A stretch of 64,000 bases of DNA from a virus. The position numbers and the translations under genes are program-made. The stretch is taken from IMG/VR virus record IMGVR_UViG_3300028283_000005, positions 1 to 64,000 of that record. One strand, given 5' to 3'. Below, piece after piece: positions 56,920 to 62,797 of this stretch (the stretch's first letter is position 1; each line of letters opens with the position of its first letter). The notes beneath the pieces are model-generated. The model worked only from the letters and a program-made list of their open reading frames with translations. It was not told where the DNA came from and did no database searches.

Positions 56920-57259
56920 TTAACTTTGTATTTAGATATTCAAAATTCTTTCTTGTCATTTGTAGTTTCATTTCAATATTTCTCTTCCTGATTTCCGTAG
57001 AAGAAGGATCATTGAGAATACGACTAAACTCATTTATCTGGCTCTTGAACTTCTCCAGTTTTTTAAGAGCCTTCCTCTTGTTAAAGAAGAACCTACCAAA
57101 TCCCGAGAACTCCAAACTATTACAACTCTCCAAAGCTGTATATGCAGAATCAAACTGGTGATTGACAATCATCTCTATTTCCCGTTCCTGCATTTGTGTC
57201 CTTACAGACATATTCCGTATTATCCATGCCTTAACAGAAAGAGAAACAGGCTTATCCAT
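56813..57259 (-). CDS. IHF/HU-like protein, 148 aa
   Basis: Residues ~25-70 (REIEMIVNHQFDSAYTALES, then SLEFSGFGRFFFNKRKALKK) show the HU/IHF pattern of a helix followed by 'GfGkF...rkA'. A coiled-coil region comes next, then a very acidic end (DSESDDGEDDDL). That end is encoded where the gene overlaps the zinc-ribbon gene. It is the second IHF-like gene of the window, the first being at 40155-40637. It may bind or bend phage DNA, or be a derived structural protein. It overlaps the upstream regulator by 8 nt. Confidence 0.65.
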   Translation of the reverse strand: MDKPVSLSVKAWIIRNMSVRTQMQEREIEMIVNHQFDSAYTALESCNSLEFSGFGRFFFNKRKALKKLEKFKSQINEFSRILNDPSSTEIRKRNIEMKLQMTRKNFEYLNTKLNGCIQDLRGMEKQVLSSEGIEGRDSESDDGEDDDL

Positions 57260-57599
57260 TTCCGTTGAAATTTAATGTTATCTCCAGCTTAATCGTGTCA
57301 TTGAACTTAAGGGCAATAATAGGATTCACTTTAATCTTCCCATTATCCTTAATGAGCACCTTCAACTTTATAAGCTTTGACACAATATTATAAATCGTCT
57401 GAACAGATGTCTTATGCTTCTCACAAAATCCCTCCTTAATATGTGTGTAAGAAATATTTCCATGTATAGCAGCATAAGCCACAAGCTGAATCTCCCTTGT
57501 TGTCAAATCCAGAGAATTCAATGAAGACAATATCTCATAATACTTCTCACCCAACTGATAATTGTCTTCTGTTACCTTTTTCAATTTCTGAACAATCAT
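57252..57599 (-). CDS. Winged-helix-like regulator at the head of the late operon, 115 aa
   Basis: First gene after the late promoter. A TTG-initiated extension to 57629 is possible by frame, but that TTG lies inside the -7 promoter box, so the ATG at 57599 (MIVQKLKKVTEDNYQL) is chosen, giving a leader of ~20 nt. LTTREIQLVAYAAIHGNIS resembles the helix of LuxR/sigma-like proteins. TSVQTIYNIVSKLIKLKVLI followed by KDNGKIKVNP is a recognition helix plus wing. A conserved small protein of crAss-like phages at this position, as I recall. Probable DNA-binding regulator, possibly of its own divergent region. Confidence 0.7.
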   Translation of the reverse strand: MIVQKLKKVTEDNYQLGEKYYEILSSLNSLDLTTREIQLVAYAAIHGNISYTHIKEGFCEKHKTSVQTIYNIVSKLIKLKVLIKDNGKIKVNPIIALKFNDTIKLEITLNFNGNG

Positions 57600-57626
57600 A
57601 TATCCGTATGTAGTTAATTGAACATA

Positions 57627-57656
57627 CAAATATAAACATATTTAGTGAAAAGTCAA
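57627..57656 (-). promoter_or_regulatory. Main late promoter (Bacteroidota type)
   Basis: TTG (57654-57656) and TATATTTG (57627-57634) on the minus strand with exactly 19 nt between: a complete match to the host-type -33/-7 pattern. It drives the regulator/IHF/terL/portal operon. Confidence 0.8.
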
Positions 57657-57857
57657 TAAGGAAAGCAAAAATTTATAATTAAATAGATTAGAGAAATATC
57701 TCCCGAGAAGGATAATAGGAATAGTTGAGAAAGAAAAATTACCTATTGAAGTCTTTTGAAATAATATCCCCTATACACTTGTATATACCAAAAGGTAAGG
57801 AGTATATTCCATTTTCCAAATTTTTTTTGTAAATTTTTTTTCTTCAATATGTGTGAA
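57657..57857. other. Divergent intergenic region between late and early genes
   Basis: About 290 nt separate the two transcription directions, continuing through the leader described next. This part is AT-rich with long T runs (around 57818-57845). I see no open frame and no perfect plus-strand host-type promoter, so the early promoter probably follows another pattern, for instance one read by the phage-borne RNA polymerase. Confidence 0.55.
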
Positions 57858-57917
57858 CACCAAGTGGACCTCCGACATCAACCCCACGGTGATTTGAAAG
57901 AGTTGGGGGCATTCCCC
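57858..57917 (+). promoter_or_regulatory. GC-rich structured leader before the 133-aa early gene
   Basis: CACC-AA-GTGG (57858-57867) pairs with CCAC-GGTG (57884-57891), giving 8 pairs with a 2-nt bulge. A second hairpin GGGG-CATT-CCCC lies at 57906-57917. This contrasts strongly with the AT-rich surroundings. It could stabilise the mRNA, control translation or serve as a signal for the virion polymerase. Confidence 0.5.
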
Positions 57918-57943
57918 GTCATTAATCTTAAATAGTTAAAGTT

Positions 57944-58345
57944 ATGAAACTGAAATTAGCAGTAGTAGAATCAACAGGGACAGGGAGTTGGAGTGAAATT
58001 ACCGAACATGGTACACTCAAAAGTCAGTTAGCCAAGACTGATGTGCTGTCATTTTCTCAGAAGAACATTGAAGGAGAGGCAAGGGTATGTCTCTTCATCA
58101 AAGAGACAGAAGACGATGCTCCCAAGATGTTGTCCTTGAGTGCAAGGCTTAGTAAGCTAGTGCGTAAGGCACTGACACAAGGAGCTAAGAAATTGGATAT
58201 TTTGAAAAGCCTTCTCAATCTGAAGGTGATTGAGAACGCTGAAGGAGTTTTCTTTCTTGTGCCAGAAGGCAAGCAGAGTGAAGGTTTCAGTCTTGCAGAT
58301 CTTGCAAAGGGTGAACCCATTGCTCTTGAGAGTTTGATAGCTTAG
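57944..58345 (+). CDS. First early gene, unknown protein, 133 aa
   Basis: Starts MKLKLAVVESTGTGSWSEIT. It is alpha/beta with a central helical part (SLSARLSKLVRKALTQGAKK) and an acidic end (ALESLIA). It differs from neighbouring small early genes in higher GC and more balanced codon use, a structured leader and a double hairpin terminator. That package suggests a strongly expressed, separately transcribed product. No domain recognised. A host-takeover or DNA-associated protein is possible but unsupported. Confidence 0.7.
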   Translation: MKLKLAVVESTGTGSWSEITEHGTLKSQLAKTDVLSFSQKNIEGEARVCLFIKETEDDAPKMLSLSARLSKLVRKALTQGAKKLDILKSLLNLKVIENAEGVFFLVPEGKQSEGFSLADLAKGEPIALESLIA

Positions 58346-58372
58346 GCTATCAACTCTCAGCCCTTCGGGGCT
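58328..58372 (+). terminator. Double-hairpin terminator after the 133-aa gene
   Basis: GAGAGTT-T-GATAGC pairs with GCTATCAACTCTC across the stop codon (58328-58358). A second hairpin AGCCC-UUCG-GGGCT (58359-58372) follows at once. The trailing sequence is TATATATA rather than a pure T run. Confidence 0.75.
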
Positions 58373-58477
58373 TATATATAGGTGTGGGTGGGTGGGTCTT
58401 AATATTCCAATCACCTACTCTTAGTTGTTCCCTATATAATGAATAGAGGTAATGTCTTGAATTACTGATCAGAGTGA

Positions 58478-58564
58478 ATGTATGAACGAATGATTACTGC
58501 TCAGATGTTATATGTTATTATGCAGAGGTGTTTCCCTTATGACTTTGGGAATGTAAATCCGTAA
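58478..58564 (+). CDS. Possible 28-aa peptide
   Basis: ATG at 58478 gives a short frame ending CFPYDFGNVNP before TAA. There is no clear ribosome-binding site. The rest of 58373-58704 shows only hairpins and no other frame. Reported because the region would otherwise be empty. Confidence 0.2.
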   Translation: MYERMITAQMLYVIMQRCFPYDFGNVNP

Positions 58565-58598
58565 AGAGAGTTAGCCACTCAACTGTTACTATATATAT

Positions 58599-58637
58599 AA
58601 TGTATAGGGAGTGATCATTGGTTGCTCTCTATACATT
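58599..58637. other. Long hairpin in the early intergenic region
   Basis: AATGTATAGGGAG (58599-58611) pairs with CTCTCTATACATT (58625-58637): 13 pairs with one G-T wobble, 13-nt loop, extended by flanking TATATA. No T run follows on either strand, so a plain terminator is doubtful. It could be an RNA-processing or protein-binding site. Confidence 0.6.
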
Positions 58638-58704
58638 ATTATATATGTATACATGGAACGTGAGAAATAATTGATAAATATACAGGGAAAACCGAGGTTT
58701 AATG

Positions 58705-58712
58705 TATATTTG
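58705..58712 (+). promoter_or_regulatory. Perfect -7 box before the 59-aa gene
   Basis: TATATTTG lies 15 nt before the ATG. No TTG is present 19-21 nt upstream, so this is half of the host-type pattern and would give a very short leader. Confidence 0.35.
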
Positions 58713-58727
58713 CATTAAAATAAACGT

Positions 58728-58907
58728 ATGATAATAGTCATAAATCCTATAAATGGAGCTTTCAAAGCCTATCCAACACTTAAATTTGCCTGTAAAATGG
58801 AGAGATGGATGAGATATCAATACCTGTTACGATATAAAAATCTCTCTGATAAGGTGACAATCTATAAGAAGATGTGGATATATAGAGTGAATCATTCTTC
58901 ATTATAG
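58728..58907 (+). CDS. Small basic early protein, 59 aa
   Basis: Reads MIIVINPINGAFKAYPTLKF, continues with CKMERWMRYQYLLRYKNL and ends in NHSSL. It is strongly basic and aromatic with two predicted helices. Amino-acid composition looks protein-like, and a -7-type box lies directly upstream. No family recognised. Small basic early phage proteins often bind host enzymes or nucleic acid, but nothing here shows which. The following 58908-59030 contains no convincing gene. Confidence 0.5.
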   Translation: MIIVINPINGAFKAYPTLKFACKMERWMRYQYLLRYKNLSDKVTIYKKMWIYRVNHSSL

Positions 58908-59030
58908 ATAATGATCTAATTGTTCTGAACTATCAATGTTTATTGATGTTTCCGCATGAATTTGAATTGGGGCGACATCCTTCCCTGATATTAAACCAAC
59001 ATCAAATTAATACCAATTTCCTTTGAATAG

Positions 59031-59061
59031 TTGTATTCTTATGGCTTTATATATACATTTG
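59031..59061 (+). promoter_or_regulatory. Host-type early promoter
   Basis: Plus-strand TTG (59031-59033) and TACATTTG (59054-59061) with 20 nt between fit TTG-N19/20-TAnnTTTG. The RNA would have a ~125-nt leader containing a small GAGAG/CTCTC hairpin (around 59075-59093) before the zinc-ribbon gene. Confidence 0.65.
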
Positions 59062-59185
59062 TTTATCTATTGGAGAGTTTATATCTCTCTATAGGGAAGA
59101 GTTTAATAAAAGGATCTGCTCTGTGTTGTTCCATGTATAGAATGTAATGTATATATGACTCTGTTTCTACGTTAAATGAAATATT

Positions 59186-59190
59186 GGAGG
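59186..59190 (+). promoter_or_regulatory. Ribosome-binding site deciding the start of the zinc-ribbon gene
   Basis: GGAGG, six nt before the ATG at 59197. It favours this Met over the in-frame ATG at 59176. Confidence 0.75.
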
Positions 59191-59196
59191 TGTGTT

Positions 59197-59367
59197 ATGA
59201 ATAAAGATGATGAAGAGATTTTAAATGATCGTGTTAGATTGGCAATGTCAATTAAACTATCTAAGGTATTGATTAAGTGCCCTAATTGCAAATCAGAGAA
59301 TTTTGATGGAAGTGATTGTATGGATTGTGGGTTTGATGTTTATAGCTATGATCCTTATGATAAATAA
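59197..59367 (+). CDS. Small zinc-ribbon protein, 56 aa
   Basis: Starts MNKDDEEILNDRVRLAMSIK. A CPNC ... CMDCG pair (residues ~29-47) forms one treble-clef or ribbon zinc site, and the end is acidic (YSYDPYDK). The start is set by the GGAGG at 59186. It is followed by a good terminator, so it is the only gene on its short transcript from the promoter at 59031-59061. Possibly a regulator that contacts nucleic acid or host RNA polymerase; unproven. Confidence 0.65.
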   Translation: MNKDDEEILNDRVRLAMSIKLSKVLIKCPNCKSENFDGSDCMDCGFDVYSYDPYDK

Positions 59368-59390
59368 GTTGTTCCTTTATATAGAATGGA

Positions 59391-59437
59391 GTGTAATGGG
59401 CTATACTGATGAGATAGTCCATTACACCTTTCTTTGT
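59391..59437 (+). terminator. Intrinsic terminator after the 56-aa zinc-ribbon gene
   Basis: GTGTAATGG-GCTAT ... ATAG-TCCATTACAC forms a stem of about 13 pairs (59391-59427), followed by CTTTCTTTGTTTT. Confidence 0.8.
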
Positions 59438-59458
59438 TTTATATCTAATACGTATAAT

Positions 59459-59563
59459 ATGGATAAGTTTGTAATTGTAATAATGAGTATATTCAAACTA
59501 TTGTTCTGGATTGCTGTTGTAAGTGCTATATCTATTGTGTTTGTATTTCTCGCAACATTCTGA
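59459..59563 (+). CDS. Single-span membrane peptide, 34 aa
   Basis: Reads MDKFVIVIMSIFKLLFWIAV and continues with SAISIVFVFLATF: one long hydrophobic helix with a short N-terminal charge. The longer frame from 59303 is rejected because it crosses the terminator. The stop is 2 nt before the next gene's ATG, which supports a real cotranslated unit. Function unknown; small phage membrane peptides can act in exclusion or lysis. Confidence 0.45.
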   Translation: MDKFVIVIMSIFKLLFWIAVVSAISIVFVFLATF

Positions 59564-59565
59564 TT

Positions 59566-59772
59566 ATGAAGTCAACGAAATATAAACATGTGTATTTTAG
59601 CAAATTCCTTATCAATAGAAGAGGAGATGCTATTCTTCTGTGGATGACATTAATAGGTCATGATCATACACATTGGTGTAAACGATTTACAACAGAAAGA
59701 GAAGCTGCTCTTGCTGTTGATATGAAATTGATTGAAATGGGCAAGGAGCCTGTTAATATATTGAAACATTAA
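59566..59772 (+). CDS. AP2-like DNA-binding protein, 68 aa
   Basis: The whole protein follows the AP2/ERF pattern seen next to phage HNH enzymes: KYKHVYFSKFL (first strands), LLWMTLIGHD (middle strand with W), CKRFTTEREAALAVDMKLIE (the F...EeAA helix) and MGKEPVNIL. It is a stand-alone AP2 fold without nuclease, so probably a small DNA-binding regulator or the relic of a mobile endonuclease. It is separated by only 2 nt from the membrane peptide. Confidence 0.6.
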   Translation: MKSTKYKHVYFSKFLINRRGDAILLWMTLIGHDHTHWCKRFTTEREAALAVDMKLIEMGKEPVNILKH

Positions 59773-59799
59773 TAATTAAACTTTACGGAGGACAACATT

Positions 59800-59994
59800 A
59801 TGACATTAAAGTATTTAGGCATTCACCCTGAGTGTGAATACAAAGGAAAGAATTACGAGAGACATCTTCATCATACACAGCTTGTTAAAGGCAAAGAAGT
59901 TGCTTATTACGAAGTGATTGAGATTGAAGAGGTGATTGTCAATGTTTCAAAGAGCAATGTACGGAGTGTTAATAAACTCAACTTTGCTATCTGA
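59800..59994 (+). CDS. Small early protein, 64 aa
   Basis: Starts MTLKYLGIHPECEYKGKNYE, a small beta-rich, His-containing protein (RHLHHTQLVKGKEVAYYEVI). The start is set by the strong leader CGGAGGACAACATT directly before ATG. The leader is shared with the genes at 60043 and 61460. No family recognised. Confidence 0.65.
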   Translation: MTLKYLGIHPECEYKGKNYERHLHHTQLVKGKEVAYYEVIEIEEVIVNVSKSNVRSVNKLNFAI

Positions 59995-60042
59995 CTAATA
60001 ATATAGCATTTAGTATAAACTTAAACTTTAAGGAGACAAATT

Positions 60043-60520
60043 ATGTTATTTGATTTTATGTCAATGGCTGACAATTACGAACAGCGTAAGGTAGCCAATA
60101 CAGAGATTAATGGTGCAAATATTGACACTTGTGCTATTATGGATTCTACCAAACCTTATGAAACAGGTATTTCCCATCCTAAATTTAAAGGAGGGAATTG
60201 GATTATTGTTGAAGAATACAACTCCAAAAAAGAGGCTCAGATAGGTCATGATAAGTGGGTGGAGGCTTTTACAGACAAACTTCCTGATGTTCTGCGGGAT
60301 GATTGTTTGATAAATTCATGCGAGGAATATTCTATGAAGAGAAATATCCTGTTTCAGATACAGATGTAGCAATAAACGCAAACCTCATCAATCAGATGAA
60401 GGGTCTCATTAATAAAATGGCAGGACAGGAACCTGTGAAATAGTCCAGTTGATAAATAACATCGAAGGAAATGAAGAAGGTTACAAGGTCTATCTTCAGG
60501 AGAATATTGACATGGGATGA
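60043..60520 (+). pseudogene. Early gene broken by a 124-bp insertion from the 2231-aa virion gene
   Basis: With its good leader (AAGGAGACAAATT-ATG), the frame begins MLFDFMSMADNYEQRKVANT and runs normally to LPDVLRD (60300). After 60301 the sequence switches to an exact copy of part of the 2231-aa gene (60302-60425), frame-shifting to a false stop at 60369. If the 124 bp are removed, the frame continues as AGTCEIVQLINNIEGNEEGY and ends at TGA 60518-60520, giving 117 aa. The N-terminal part (DTCAIMDSTKPYETGISHP, then GHDKWVEAF) looks like a small conserved phage protein of unknown role. The insertion is either a true recent event or an assembly chimera. If true, a 108-aa truncated product is made. 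Confidence 0.85.
60302..60425 (+). repeat. 124-bp inserted copy of 4678-4801 (inverted orientation)
   Basis: Identical over all 124 bases to the reverse complement of 4678-4801, with divergence immediately on both sides. The right junction shows CAGGA twice (GGCAGGA then CAGGAACC), hinting at microhomology around the join. The length is not a multiple of three, hence the frameshift. Confidence 0.95.
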
Positions 60521-60610
60521 TTGGATTAGGAAGAAGGTAAACCAAGTGGTGTAAACGATTATAATGAGGATTAAGCACAGCTTCCTTTTATAATTCTAAA
60601 TATAGAAATC

Positions 60611-61207
60611 ATGAAACAACACATAAGACTGAAGGTAAAGGCAGTAAACAATAAGATAATAGCTGAACAGGAGAGATTGGGATTTACGGGCAGAGAAATG
60701 GCTAAATATCTTGGTGTTCATCCATCTACCTATTCTAGTTTAGTTTATTATCAATTCTTTAAGAAGAATGGAGAGAAGATTATTGGGAACCGTACACTTA
60801 TGAGAGTGTGTGAGTTGTTGGGATATACTATGGAAGAACTTTTCTCAGAACATGCTGAATTATTTGCCAATGCTATAAATTTTGGTAAAACAGAAGTGGT
60901 AGTGGATGATAATAGATTGAAGCTCTTAACAGAACAGAAGAATTTAACATTACTATCTGAATCAATAAGTTATTTTGATGACCGGGATGTTAAACTTGAA
61001 ATTAATAGAGTTTTAAACATTTTTGAGCCTAAGAAAGCAGATATGATAAAGATGTTTTATGGCCTTGATGGATATAAGGAGCACAATTTTGATGAAATAG
61101 GAAATAAACATCTATATACTGGTGCAAGAGTAGGTCAAATAATTCATGGTACTATTAAGAAGCTTAAACATGAAAGTAATAGTAAATTGTTAAGAAAGTA
61201 TTTATAA
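60611..61207 (+). CDS. XRE helix-turn-helix fused to sigma-70 region-4-like domain, 198 aa
   Basis: Residues ~20-75 (GFTGREMAKYLGVHPSTYSS, later TLMRVCELLGYTMEEL) form an XRE/Cro-type helix-turn-helix. Residues ~130-198 (EINRVLNIFEPKKADMIKMF, GLDGYKEHNFDEIG, TGARVGQIIHGTIKKLKHES) match sigma-70 region 4: a helix, 'fGl.g....l.EIg', and the recognition helix 'rV.qi....kkLk'. Region 2 is missing, so it cannot be a full sigma factor. It may bind a -35-like element or host RNA polymerase and redirect transcription. A good candidate for the early-to-late switch of this phage. The first domain could be used for autoregulation. Confidence 0.75.
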   Translation: MKQHIRLKVKAVNNKIIAEQERLGFTGREMAKYLGVHPSTYSSLVYYQFFKKNGEKIIGNRTLMRVCELLGYTMEELFSEHAELFANAINFGKTEVVVDDNRLKLLTEQKNLTLLSESISYFDDRDVKLEINRVLNIFEPKKADMIKMFYGLDGYKEHNFDEIGNKHLYTGARVGQIIHGTIKKLKHESNSKLLRKYL

Positions 61208-61220
61208 ACCAAAGTATAAT

Positions 61221-61433
61221 ATGAAAAAGTCTAAAATTATATTAAGCTGGATGATAGTCTGTATCATTGTAGGAACCCTTCTACTGGGTTATATAGGCAA
61301 AGGTTATGCAACAAATGTCCTTGATGATTACGTCTTCATAGGGACGCTTCTTCTATATGGGGCTATTCTCCTGTATGAGAAATATCAACATCTGCGTTAT
61401 AATAATAGTGATGAATTTATAGAAATGGATTAA
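61221..61433 (+). CDS. Two-span membrane protein, 70 aa
   Basis: Two hydrophobic helices (IILSWMIVCIIVGTLLLGYI and VFIGTLLLYGAILLY) with a short loop, a basic start and an acidic end (DEFIEMD). It starts 13 nt after the sigma-like gene. Size and topology recall small phage holin-like or superinfection-exclusion proteins, but there is no lysis cassette next to it. Function open. Confidence 0.6.
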   Translation: MKKSKIILSWMIVCIIVGTLLLGYIGKGYATNVLDDYVFIGTLLLYGAILLYEKYQHLRYNNSDEFIEMD

Positions 61434-61459
61434 CAATATAACTTTTAGGAGGACAAATT

Positions 61460-61576
61460 ATGAATACAACAATTGAAGAAATAGAGAAATCTATTGAAGA
61501 GCTAATCCATCAAATAAATGGAATGATGCTTAGAATGAGAAACGGGTACCTTGAACACGGGAGTATCAAAAAATAA
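61460..61576 (+). CDS. Tiny helical protein, 38 aa
   Basis: Reads MNTTIEEIEKSIEELIHQIN and ends in GYLEHGSIKK: one amphipathic, coiled-coil-like helix. It is preceded by the strong leader TTTTAGGAGGACAAATT directly before ATG, the same leader as at 59800 and 60043, which is the main reason to accept it. Confidence 0.6.
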   Translation: MNTTIEEIEKSIEELIHQINGMMLRMRNGYLEHGSIKK

Positions 61577-61582
61577 AAGAAG

Positions 61583-61735
61583 ATGGTAACTCCAAAGAGA
61601 GTAGAGAGTGGTGCATCATCTAATGTAACCACTTATTCTGAAGAAGAAGTGAAAGATCTCTGTAAACATGCTAATGAAGCAAATCTTCCTTCAGATACAT
61701 TTGAAATATGGTGGGACAGTGTAAAGAAGAAATGA
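61583..61735 (+). CDS. Small early protein, 50 aa
   Basis: Reads MVTPKRVESGASSNVTTYSE and ends FEIWWDSVKKK. It begins 6 nt after the previous stop and overlaps the next ATG as ATGA, so it is translationally coupled. No domain recognised. Confidence 0.5.
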   Translation: MVTPKRVESGASSNVTTYSEEEVKDLCKHANEANLPSDTFEIWWDSVKKK

Positions 61736-61959
61736 TGAGAAAAATTCCAGATAAAATAGAGAGACAAGCTGCCTTTGAGAAGATAAAAAAGGTTATAGAA
61801 AGCTGTAAGACAAATCAACAGCTTCATTCAGCAGACAATATGATTGATATATTCAAAGCTAAATATGATGATGTTTGTTCCTTTGATAAGGAATATTTAT
61901 ATGAGCTTCATGTATTATGGCACACATGTGCAGATAGACAAAAACATTTAAACACTTAA
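61732..61959 (+). CDS. Small helical protein, 75 aa
   Basis: The frame opens at 61708, but the ATG at 61732 overlaps the stop of the 50-aa gene (ATGA) and is preferred. Helical and charged (KIERQAAFEKIKKVIESCKT, then NMIDIFKAKYDDV), with Cys/His near the end (HVLWHTCADR). No family recognised. Confidence 0.55.
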   Translation: MMRKIPDKIERQAAFEKIKKVIESCKTNQQLHSADNMIDIFKAKYDDVCSFDKEYLYELHVLWHTCADRQKHLNT

Positions 61960-61970
61960 AGCTAAACAAT

Positions 61971-62141
61971 ATGAAAGCAACAGAAATTAAAACATTGGTT
62001 ATAAACAAAGAGCTCAGGGCTGCAGGAAGAGCTGATTCTTTATTGCGTTATGCAAGGAGAATTGTGCGAAAAGAAAATTTGCAAAATCCTGAAATATCCT
62101 TAATCAAGGGAATCATAACACAGCTTGAAAACGCTGTATAA
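61971..62141 (+). CDS. Small basic helical protein, 56 aa
   Basis: Reads MKATEIKTLVINKELRAAGR, continues ADSLLRYARRIVRKEN and ends TQLENAV. Strongly basic helices suggest nucleic-acid or host-protein contact. It lies 11 nt after the previous stop and is followed by a hairpin. Confidence 0.5.
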   Translation: MKATEIKTLVINKELRAAGRADSLLRYARRIVRKENLQNPEISLIKGIITQLENAV

Positions 62142-62155
62142 TAATATCATCTTAC

Positions 62156-62202
62156 AGGGAGATAGTTTGAAGAAATTTTAATATCTTTTGAGCTATCTCC
62201 CT
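62156..62202 (+). promoter_or_regulatory. Perfect 10-bp hairpin between early genes
   Basis: AGGGAGATAG (62156-62165) pairs with CTATCTCCCT (62193-62202), with a 27-nt T-rich loop. No T run follows; instead two purine-rich ribosome-binding stretches lie between the hairpin and the ATG at 62235. It may be an RNase processing site or control translation of the next gene. Confidence 0.55.
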
Positions 62203-62234
62203 ATAAGGAGAAAGATCTTCAAGGAGACAGAATA

Positions 62235-62468
62235 ATGAACAAGAATTCCAGAGTTCAAGAGCGTAAGACCAAACATGGCATAGGCTCGGCTATCCAACAT
62301 ACTATTCAGAATACCTTAACCAAGAAGCATTTCCTCGCTGGAGATGTTTCTAACAAAATATCTATACATCTTTCAGATGGTAAAATAATAGTATTTGCCA
62401 AATCACAAGGTGTTGTAAAGGAAGTGACAAAGTTTTGGGAAGAAGTTATTCATCGTAAAAATTATTAA
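62235..62468 (+). CDS. Small basic early protein, 77 aa
   Basis: Starts MNKNSRVQERKTKHGIGSAI after a good Shine-Dalgarno (AAGGAGACAGAATA). It has a basic N-terminus and a C-terminal alpha/beta part (KISIHLSDGKIIVFAKSQGV). No recognised family. It is spaced 2 nt from the following gene. Confidence 0.55.
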   Translation: MNKNSRVQERKTKHGIGSAIQHTIQNTLTKKHFLAGDVSNKISIHLSDGKIIVFAKSQGVVKEVTKFWEEVIHRKNY

Positions 62469-62470
62469 TT

Positions 62471-62779
62471 ATGTCAGACAAAGAATTTATTCAAAGAGGT
62501 GCCATTGCTGCTTTACAGGGAATAATTAGCAGCAATGGAACAAGTGCCAATGTAGAACAAAGAGCTGTTGTACATGCAGAGGTTCTTTTACATATTATAA
62601 ATCAAAGAGAATACTCCCTTGATGATAATTGGGATGTGAGGGATCGTATTGCTGATGTTGATAACACACACGGAGAAATTGAGCGTGAAATACTCAAGAA
62701 GATTGAATATCTTGAGTATATGTTGGAAAATCATAAACGTATTATTGAAACTAATTGTCCGGGATGGATTAATAAATAA
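62471..62779 (+). CDS. Small acidic helical protein, 102 aa
   Basis: Reads MSDKEFIQRGAIAALQGIIS, with a helical segment (EQRAVVHAEVLLHIINQREY) and a C-terminal coiled coil (EIEREILKKIEYLEYMLENH). It starts 2 nt after the previous stop. Function unknown. Confidence 0.6.
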   Translation: MSDKEFIQRGAIAALQGIISSNGTSANVEQRAVVHAEVLLHIINQREYSLDDNWDVRDRIADVDNTHGEIEREILKKIEYLEYMLENHKRIIETNCPGWINK

Positions 62780-62797
62780 ACATTTAAACTAAAAAAT

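Noticed and set aside
57600-57629. TTG start extending the winged-helix regulator
   Set aside because: The TTG falls within the -7 promoter element, so it would not be on the mRNA.
59303-59458. Longer membrane-protein frame before the 34-aa peptide
   Set aside because: It overlaps the zinc-ribbon gene and reads through a clear terminator hairpin.
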